A stretch of DNA of 64,000 bases from Pseudoalteromonas rubra (GTDB lineage Bacteria > Pseudomonadota > Gammaproteobacteria > Enterobacterales > Alteromonadaceae): the NCBI RefSeq assembly GCF_000967655.1, contig NZ_JXYA01000052.1, positions 1 through 64,000 of the forward strand, given 5' to 3'. The position numbers and the translations under genes were made by a program. Shown in pieces: positions 58,100 to 64,000 of the stretch. Each line of letters opens with the position of its first letter. Positions within the stretch are counted from its first letter, which is position 1. Under the pieces are notes generated by a model. The model saw nothing but the letters and a program-made list of their open reading frames with translations. It ran no database searches and was not told where the DNA came from.

Positions 58100-60928
58100 T
58101 TAAGCGAACTGACGCTGTTCACCAGCGCCGTCAACATTGGTCACACAACGTCCACATAGCTCAGGGTGCGCTTCATGCTGACCAACATCTTCACAGTGGT
58201 GCCAACAACGATCACACTTAGCCGCCTGGGTTGCCTTCACAGAGATAAACAAGCCATCAATCTCAGTCGCAACCGCGTCTTCAGGGGTTGTGTTAACCAC
58301 TTCAACCTGGGCTTTAGAAGTCAGCAGAACAAACCTGAGTTCGTCCTTCAGCGTCTGCAGTTTCTCTGCCAGATCACCGCCTGTGTACAGCGTTACTTCA
58401 GCCTGCAGGGTTGCACCAATGATCTCTTCTTTACGGGCATTTTCCAGTACTTTGTTGACTTCGTCACGCACTGCCAGCAGCTCTTGCCAGAAGTCGTTGC
58501 TCAGCTGGCCTTCGCTCACCTGGTTCAAACCATCATACCAGACATCGGTGAACACGAATTCACCGCGCTCACCTGGCAGTACTTCCCAGATCTCTTGCGC
58601 AGTAAAACTCATGATAGGTGCCATCCAGCGCGTCATTGCTTCTGCAATATGGTACAACGCACTTTGACAAGAACGACGCGCATGGCTGTCACTCTTAGCC
58701 GTGTACTGACGGTCCTTGATCACATCAAGGTAGAAGGAACCAAGCTCACCGGTACAGAAGTTCATCAGCTTTTGTGTCACAACCAACATTTGGTAGTTAT
58801 CGTAAGCTTCCACGATCTCCTGCTGCAATTGTGCTGCACGGCTGACAATCCAGCGATCCAGTTCAATCATGTCCTCTACCGCAACCAGATCAGTCGTCGG
58901 ATTAAAACCACTCAGGTTAGACAACAAGTAACGACTGGTGTTACGGATCCGGCGATAGCGATCTGCTGCACGCTTAAAGATCTGATCTGAAACCGTCATT
59001 TCTGCCGTGTAGTCGGTTGACGCAACCCACAAGCGAAGAATATCGGCACCCAGCTTATTCATGATGTCCTGAGGCGAAATGACATTGCCCAGCGACTTAG
59101 ACATTTTGTGGCCTTTCTCATCCACAGTGAAACCATGGGTCAGAACCTGGCGATAAGGTGCATGGCCGTTGATGGCCACCGATGTCATCATCGACGACAT
59201 AAACCAGCCGCGGTGCTGATCTGAACCTTCCAGATACAAGTCTGCCGGGCCCGTCAGCTCTTCACGTGCATCAACCACACATGCGTGTGTTACGCCCGAA
59301 TCGAACCATACGTCCAGCGTATCCTGTACTTTCACGTACTGTTGTGCATCCGCTTCGTTAAGCAAAGTCGCAGGCTCCAGATCGTACCAGGCCTGAATGC
59401 CTTGTTGCTCAACCAGCTTAGCGACTTCTTCAATCAGGGTCTCAGTTTGCGGGTGCAACGCACCGGTATCTTTGTCAACAAACAAGGCAATAGGCACACC
59501 CCAGGTACGCTGACGAGAGATACACCAGTCCGGACGCCCCTCAACCATGTTTGCAATACGGTTTTCACCCCACTCAGGGATCCACTGAGTCTTGCCAATT
59601 TCTGCCATAGAATCCTGACGCAAGTTCGCCTGATCCATGCTAACAAACCATTGTGGTGTCGCGCGGAAGATAATCGGAGTTTTGTGACGCCAGCAGTGTG
59701 GGTAGCTGTGTGTCATGGCATGGTGATGGACCAGCGCGCCCTTTTCTTTTAGGTGCTCAATGATAGCTTCATTAGCTTTAAACACATGCTGACCGGCAAA
59801 CACTGGCGTGTCTGGCAGGAATACACCGTTTGCGCCAACCGGGTTGGCCACTTCCAGATCATAAGCCTGACCTGCTGCGAAATCTTCCGGGCCATGGCCA
59901 GGTGCTGTGTGAACAATACCAGTACCCGAATCAGTTGTTACGTGCTCACCCAGGATGACTGGTACGTCAAAGTCATAGAAAGGATGCGCAACACGCAGGT
60001 TTTCAAGCACCGCACCTTTGGCATAGCCCAGCACGTGATAACGATTAAACCCAAACCGGTCCATCGCATCTTTAACCAGCTCAGAGCCCAGCACCATACG
60101 TTGCTGTTGGCCTTCATCTTCAATCTGTACCAGCGCGTACTCTAGTCCACCATGAACAGCCACTGCGCGGTTGGCAGGCAAGGTCCAGGGCGTCGTTGTC
60201 CAGATCACAGTGCTGACAGCACCGCTACCCTGATGTTCGTCATCCAATGCAAACGCGCTTACTAGCGCCTGTTCGTCGACAAAATCGAACTTAACATCGA
60301 TCGCAGGTGATTGCTTGTCCTGATACTCTACTTCCGCTTCGGCCAATGCCGAGCCACAGTCTGTACACCAATGGACAGGCTTAGCACCTTTGTGCAGGTG
60401 GCCATTCTTGATAATGCGACCCAGCACACGCAGCGCGTTGGCTTCGAAATCAAAGTTCATGGTCAGGTAAGGGCGATCCCAATCCCCCAGTACACCGAGG
60501 CGTTTAAAATCTGTCTTTTGCCCGTCGACTTGCTTGCGTGCGTAGTCACGGCACTTTTCGCGAAACTCAGCAACAGAGACTTTTTTGCCCGGCTTGCCCA
60601 CTTTCTTTTCGACCTGTAGCTCAATCGGTAATCCATGACAGTCCCAGCCCGGCACATAAGGTGCATCGAAGTCGGAAAGTGTCTTTGACTTAATAATAAT
60701 ATCTTTAAGGATCTTGTTTACAGAGTGACCTAAGTGGATATTACCATTGGCGTATGGAGGACCGTCGTGCAAAATAAATGGCTTCTTACCTTTTTTGGCA
60801 ATTCGGATCTGACCATACAGATCTTGCTCGTACCATTTTTTAAGCATTTTGGGCTCGCGTTGTGCCAAATTGCCACGCATTGGAAACTCAGTTTCCGGTA
60901 GATTTAACGTATGCTTGTAGTCGCTCAT
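58100..60928 (-). CDS. ileS: Isoleucyl-tRNA synthetase
   Basis: 942-aa class Ia synthetase. HIGH motif in PPYANGNIHLGHS (about 58-70), editing domain CP1 (TTPWTLPANRAVAV), KMSKS in GHKMSKSLGNVI (about 604-615), and a C-terminal zinc finger with Cys in CDRCWHHCED and CGRC. Charges tRNA-Ile and edits Val. Preceded by ribF (31-nt gap) and followed by lspA. Confidence 0.98.
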   Translation of the reverse strand: MSDYKHTLNLPETEFPMRGNLAQREPKMLKKWYEQDLYGQIRIAKKGKKPFILHDGPPYANGNIHLGHSVNKILKDIIIKSKTLSDFDAPYVPGWDCHGLPIELQVEKKVGKPGKKVSVAEFREKCRDYARKQVDGQKTDFKRLGVLGDWDRPYLTMNFDFEANALRVLGRIIKNGHLHKGAKPVHWCTDCGSALAEAEVEYQDKQSPAIDVKFDFVDEQALVSAFALDDEHQGSGAVSTVIWTTTPWTLPANRAVAVHGGLEYALVQIEDEGQQQRMVLGSELVKDAMDRFGFNRYHVLGYAKGAVLENLRVAHPFYDFDVPVILGEHVTTDSGTGIVHTAPGHGPEDFAAGQAYDLEVANPVGANGVFLPDTPVFAGQHVFKANEAIIEHLKEKGALVHHHAMTHSYPHCWRHKTPIIFRATPQWFVSMDQANLRQDSMAEIGKTQWIPEWGENRIANMVEGRPDWCISRQRTWGVPIALFVDKDTGALHPQTETLIEEVAKLVEQQGIQAWYDLEPATLLNEADAQQYVKVQDTLDVWFDSGVTHACVVDAREELTGPADLYLEGSDQHRGWFMSSMMTSVAINGHAPYRQVLTHGFTVDEKGHKMSKSLGNVISPQDIMNKLGADILRLWVASTDYTAEMTVSDQIFKRAADRYRRIRNTSRYLLSNLSGFNPTTDLVAVEDMIELDRWIVSRAAQLQQEIVEAYDNYQMLVVTQKLMNFCTGELGSFYLDVIKDRQYTAKSDSHARRSCQSALYHIAEAMTRWMAPIMSFTAQEIWEVLPGERGEFVFTDVWYDGLNQVSEGQLSNDFWQELLAVRDEVNKVLENARKEEIIGATLQAEVTLYTGGDLAEKLQTLKDELRFVLLTSKAQVEVVNTTPEDAVATEIDGLFISVKATQAAKCDRCWHHCEDVGQHEAHPELCGRCVTNVDGAGEQRQFA

Positions 60929-60959
60929 TTACTTTACTTTCCGTATCGGCTACTTAAAA

Positions 60960-61880
60960 TTATTGAAAAAAGTGTTTTGCAGCAATGACATCCTGGGCAA
61001 TTTGCTCAGTTAATTGCTGCAATGACTCAAATTTTTGTTCATCACGGAGCTTATGTAAAAGCTCCACTTTTATAAATTGACCATAAATTTCCTGGTCAAA
61101 ATCAAAGATATGTACCTCTAGTAATGCCTGCTTGCCATTCAAGGTGGGTTTAGTGCCAACATTAGCAACACCGTGATACACGGTATCATGCACTCTGACA
61201 CGGACCGCAAATACGCCCTGCACGGGACTTACCTGACGTTTAAGCGCCACATTGGCCGTTTTAAACCCCAGTTCACGGCCTTTCTTCCAACCATGGATAA
61301 CCCGGCCCGATATCGCATAAGTGTGGCCCAACATTTCATGAGCCAGTACCACATCGCCAGCTGCCAGCGCAGCGCGGATCAAGGTGCTACTGACCCGGCT
61401 ATTGTGTTGTCGAAAACTCTGCGTATCTTTTACGTCCATGTCCAGCTCACAGCCCAACCGCTGCAACATAGCGAAATCTCCGACCCGGCCTTTGCCAAAA
61501 CGAAAATCGTCGCCAACGGTCAGCGCTTTGACGCCCAACTTGGCACTGAGTACCTGGCGGACAAAGTCTTCAGCCTGAAAGTTGGCAAATCGCGCATTAA
61601 AGCTCACGCAAATCACGCGCTCTATGCCCACATCCGCCAATAGCGCGAGCTTATCCCGCAACCGGGTTAAGCGCGCCGGCGCCTGCGCTTTGGCAAAAAA
61701 TTCCTGCGGCTGCGGTTCAAACAACATCACTGTACTGGGCAGATTGTGTACCCGTGCATCTTCAACCAGGCCTTTAAGTACCTCGGTGTGCCCCAGGTGT
61801 ACGCCATCAAAGTTTCCTATCGTCAACACACAGCCATAGTGGTGAGGTCGGATATTGTGGATCCCTCTGATCAATTGCAT
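60960..61880 (-). CDS. ribF: Bifunctional riboflavin kinase / FAD synthetase
   Basis: 306 aa. N-terminal FAD synthetase (nucleotidylyltransferase) domain: GNFDGVHLGHTEVL near 23-36 and VGDDFRFGKGRVGDF; C-terminal riboflavin kinase domain: VIHGWKKGRELGFKTANV, TKPTLNG and VELLHKLRDEQKFESLQQL. It makes FMN and FAD, the cofactors of AroC among others. Sits between murJ and ileS in the standard order. Confidence 0.97.
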   Translation of the reverse strand: MQLIRGIHNIRPHHYGCVLTIGNFDGVHLGHTEVLKGLVEDARVHNLPSTVMLFEPQPQEFFAKAQAPARLTRLRDKLALLADVGIERVICVSFNARFANFQAEDFVRQVLSAKLGVKALTVGDDFRFGKGRVGDFAMLQRLGCELDMDVKDTQSFRQHNSRVSSTLIRAALAAGDVVLAHEMLGHTYAISGRVIHGWKKGRELGFKTANVALKRQVSPVQGVFAVRVRVHDTVYHGVANVGTKPTLNGKQALLEVHIFDFDQEIYGQFIKVELLHKLRDEQKFESLQQLTEQIAQDVIAAKHFFQ

Positions 61881-61956
61881 ACAACAAACACCTGTGATTA
61901 CTAAAGCAGTTTAAAAGCCCGATTATACCCAAGTTGCCAGCAAATGCGAATAAAGC

Positions 61957-63543
61957 CTATGCAGCACGTACCCCTGCCGCTGAGCTGTCCCGGATCGTAC
62001 TGAGCCGAACCCCTGTAAGGAACATAACAACGAAGTAAGTCAGTATCGCAGCGACCAATTGCAGGCCCAATATACCAATTTGCCCTGTGAGGTCACTGCC
62101 CCGCCAGGGAAGCAGCTGGTTCAGCCATATCAGGACACCCGACATCACCACAGTTGCGACGACGCTTTTAGCGAAGAACATCAAGGTAAAGGGTGATACC
62201 CGATACACCCCAGCCTGGTTGAGATAACGATATAACAAGGCCGCATTGCACGTTGCTGACAAAGCGGTTGCCAACGCCAACCCAAGGTACCCAATAAAAG
62301 GCGCCAGCATCAGGTTAAACAGCATATTTAAAGACATGGCAATAATGCCGATTTTAACGGGGGTTTTTGTATCCTGGCGGGCAAAAAAACCGGGGGCCAG
62401 CACTTTAATTAGCATAAAGCTAACCAGGCCGACTGAATAAGCCGTCACAGCGCCACTAACCGCGCCGATATTATCCTGCTCACTCTGCGCAAATTCGCCA
62501 TGACCAAACAGTACCGAAATAATCAAGGGGCTGATGAGTATCAGGCCCGCCATCGCCGGGATCCCCAGAAACAATACAAAGCGCACGCCCCAATCCAGAG
62601 TTTGCTGAAATTCCTGAATACTATCTTTTGCGTGCAGTTTAGACAGCGCTGGCAAAATTACCGTGGCAATACCAACGCCAAACAGCCCAAGTGGAAATTC
62701 AATTAACCTGTCGGCGTAATACAACCAGGCGATTGAGCCGGTTGCCAGTGCTGCAGCAATAATGGTGTCGAGTAACAGATTAATCTGGCTAACCGACACA
62801 CCAAACATGGCCGGCAGCATTAGTTTACGTACCTTGACGACCTCAGGGGACTGCCAGGCAAATCTCGGCTTAGACAACATGCCAAGCCGCGCCAAAAAGG
62901 GCAGCTGAAATAAAAACTGCACCAGGCCGCCCACAAACACGCCTATGGCCAGGGCATAAGCGCCTTGCTCAAACCGCTCATGTAGTAATAGTGCGCAACT
63001 GATAATAGAGATGTTGAGCAACACAGGAGTAAATGCCGCCACCGAAAACCGGTTATAGACATTCAATACAGCCCCGCTGAGCGCAACCAAAGAAATAAAA
63101 AATAAGTAAGGAAAGGTTAGCTTCAGTAGGGTGCTGGCCAATACAAACTTTTCGGCATTTTCTCCCCCCTGCCACCAGTCAATAAACCAGCTAGTACCAA
63201 ATAGCCCGGCGATCACTGGCGAGCCAATCACACCTATCAGGGTCACCAACATTAAAATAGTGCCCAAAGTGCCCGCAGCCTGTGCAACAAACAGCCTGAC
63301 CTTATCGTCGCCATGCTGCTCTTTAATTTCAGCGAGTACCGGCACAAATGCCTGAGCAAAGGCGCCTTCTGCAAAAAGACGACGCATAAAATTCGGGATA
63401 CGGTTTGCAAATAAGAAGACATCCGCGGCCAGCCCGGCCCCCAGTAGATTCGCCACCACAGCATCTCTGACCAGCCCCATCACCCTGGATATCATGGTCA
63501 TGGCACTCACTATCATGCCCGATTTAAACAGCCCCTTCGCCAC
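61957..63543 (-). CDS. murJ: Lipid II flippase MurJ
   Basis: 528-aa MATE-like protein with about 14 TM segments. It starts with GTG (MAKGLFKSGMIVSAMTMISRV); GAGGAAAA lies upstream. Functional motifs: VMGLVRDAVVANLLGAG, LFAEGAFAQAFVPVLAEIKE with the central cavity Arg, GPALSKLHAK-like region. It exports lipid II for peptidoglycan synthesis. Conserved order murJ-ribF-ileS, divergent from rpsT. Confidence 0.97.
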   Translation of the reverse strand: MAKGLFKSGMIVSAMTMISRVMGLVRDAVVANLLGAGLAADVFLFANRIPNFMRRLFAEGAFAQAFVPVLAEIKEQHGDDKVRLFVAQAAGTLGTILMLVTLIGVIGSPVIAGLFGTSWFIDWWQGGENAEKFVLASTLLKLTFPYLFFISLVALSGAVLNVYNRFSVAAFTPVLLNISIISCALLLHERFEQGAYALAIGVFVGGLVQFLFQLPFLARLGMLSKPRFAWQSPEVVKVRKLMLPAMFGVSVSQINLLLDTIIAAALATGSIAWLYYADRLIEFPLGLFGVGIATVILPALSKLHAKDSIQEFQQTLDWGVRFVLFLGIPAMAGLILISPLIISVLFGHGEFAQSEQDNIGAVSGAVTAYSVGLVSFMLIKVLAPGFFARQDTKTPVKIGIIAMSLNMLFNLMLAPFIGYLGLALATALSATCNAALLYRYLNQAGVYRVSPFTLMFFAKSVVATVVMSGVLIWLNQLLPWRGSDLTGQIGILGLQLVAAILTYFVVMFLTGVRLSTIRDSSAAGVRAA

Positions 63544-63996
63544 GCATTTTCCTCACTTTTTTATTTGCGCGCAATTATGCCACAAGCCTGTACAGATAAA
63601 TACTGATGTAGCAGCCTGACACAGCAGCGATTCATAGCCGCATAGACGGTGAATAATAACGCAAATGGGCCTCAATGCCTGTTGATGCAAAGGATTGCCA
63701 CAAACACTCTAGTAGACCGGTAGGGTATTTGTTACAATAGCGCCACAGTGCCAGGGGCTGTGCCACAGATAGGCGCTAACTTGGTATGAGATCTGAGAAT
63801 ATGATTGCATCCAATCATTTCAGACTCGCTGTCGTGCAACCCAACTAGCCGCTTATGGCTGCGAGGGGCTAGGGACAAGTGCGATATGCAAACAAATTGA
63901 CCAGCCGAGGGGAATTTTTATTGACTTTAAAGAATAAAAAGGGCATATTCCTCGGCCTTTAAACTAAGCTTATTTTAAGATTGTTAGGAGCATACC
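63544..63996 (+). promoter_or_regulatory. Intergenic region with structured leader upstream of rpsT-like start
   Basis: No coding frame seen. A -10-like TACAAT lies at 63733-63738. Downstream, three hairpins: 63792-63824 (TCTGA/TCAGA outer, ATGATTG/CAATCAT inner with CATC loop); 63845-63872 (CTAGCC/GGCTAG, where AGCC may instead pair with GGCT at 63857-63860); and 63903-63955 region (GCCGAGG/CCTCGGC). Sequence TTGACT (63921) could be an alternative -35. The region is the likely 5-prime leader of the gene starting at 63997, about 250 nt if the TACAAT promoter is used. Confidence 0.5.
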
Positions 63997-64000
63997 TTGG
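63997..64000 (+). CDS. rpsT: Start of ribosomal protein S20 gene (partial, predicted)
   Basis: Only the first four bases are in the window: TTG G, after TTAGGAG six to seven nt upstream. rpsT starts with TTG in E. coli and other enterobacteria, and divergent murJ is its usual neighbour, so rpsT is the expected gene. Nothing of the protein can be seen, so the call rests on position and start signal only. Confidence 0.45.

Noticed and set aside
63590..63598. CTGTACAG as an SOS box
   Set aside because: The two half-sites have no N8 spacer, so it cannot be a LexA operator.
1..64000. CRISPR arrays, tRNA/rRNA genes, IS elements or prophage
   Set aside because: I found no regularly spaced repeats, cloverleaf-like sequences, transposase or integrase proteins or flanking direct repeats; gene order is the conserved core throughout.

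Overview
The window is an ordinary-looking chromosomal stretch of a marine gammaproteobacterium. Several gene orders match the Enterobacteria/Alteromonadales core: prmB-aroC divergent from smrB; ffh-ypjD-corB; rpsP-rimM-trmD-rplS; clpB-pgeF-rluD divergent from bamD; murJ-ribF-ileS-lspA-fkpB-ispH. Two TonB-dependent receptors, a CrsR/CrsA-like partner switch and the protein sequences suggest Alteromonadales, most likely Pseudoalteromonas; this is an inference from gene content, not a database match. I see no rRNA, tRNA, insertion sequence, prophage or CRISPR array.

Layout. 1-2.8 kb: aroC, prmB, smrB. 3-4.5 kb: a two-receiver regulator (first receiver lacks its Asp) and a small exported/membrane protein pair behind a sigma54-like promoter. 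4.5-7.5 kb: peroxiredoxin, fadR, and a methyltransferase divergent from a MerR regulator with a MerR-type 19-bp-spacer promoter. 7.6-11.3 kb: DUF418 membrane protein, 7TM-AraC regulator, Nudix, dsbB. 11.3-15.1 kb: a 52-aa double-glycine-leader peptide gene with its own terminator, divergent from a TonB receptor with a Fur-like box and a solute-binding-like protein. 15-20.7 kb: ComEA-like protein, SOS-controlled yebG, tyrB, GAF protein, the CrsR/CrsA-like pair, SUI1. 20.7-26.4 kb: a GGDEF/EAL protein, pheA with a pheL attenuator, tyrA with a TyrR-like box.

26.5-28.5 kb is the rpsP operon. 28.7-34.5 kb is a heme-uptake locus: receptor, divergent periplasmic protein/permease/ATPase, and a HugZ-type protein, with one Fur-like box between. 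34.5-47.4 kb holds ffh, ypjD, a CorC-family protein, a lysozyme-like lipoprotein, gshA, a quinone reductase, clpB (sigma32-like promoter), pgeF, rluD, bamD and glnB. 47.5-54.4 kb is the type IV pilus minor pilin region: two fimT/gspH genes facing pilVWXY1E. 54.5-63.5 kb runs on the minus strand from murJ through ribF, ileS, lspA, fkpB, ispH into a LytS/LytTR pair just upstream of the pilins. The last 450 bases look like a structured leader ending at a TTG start that fits rpsT.

The most unusual items are the orphan peptide gene (11350-11508), the sigma54-like small protein pair (3982-4470), the MerR-type operator (7026-7056), the hairpin between the CrsA and CrsR genes, and the Cys repeat in the PilY1 integrin-like domain. 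Motif scores were counted by eye; no searches were run.
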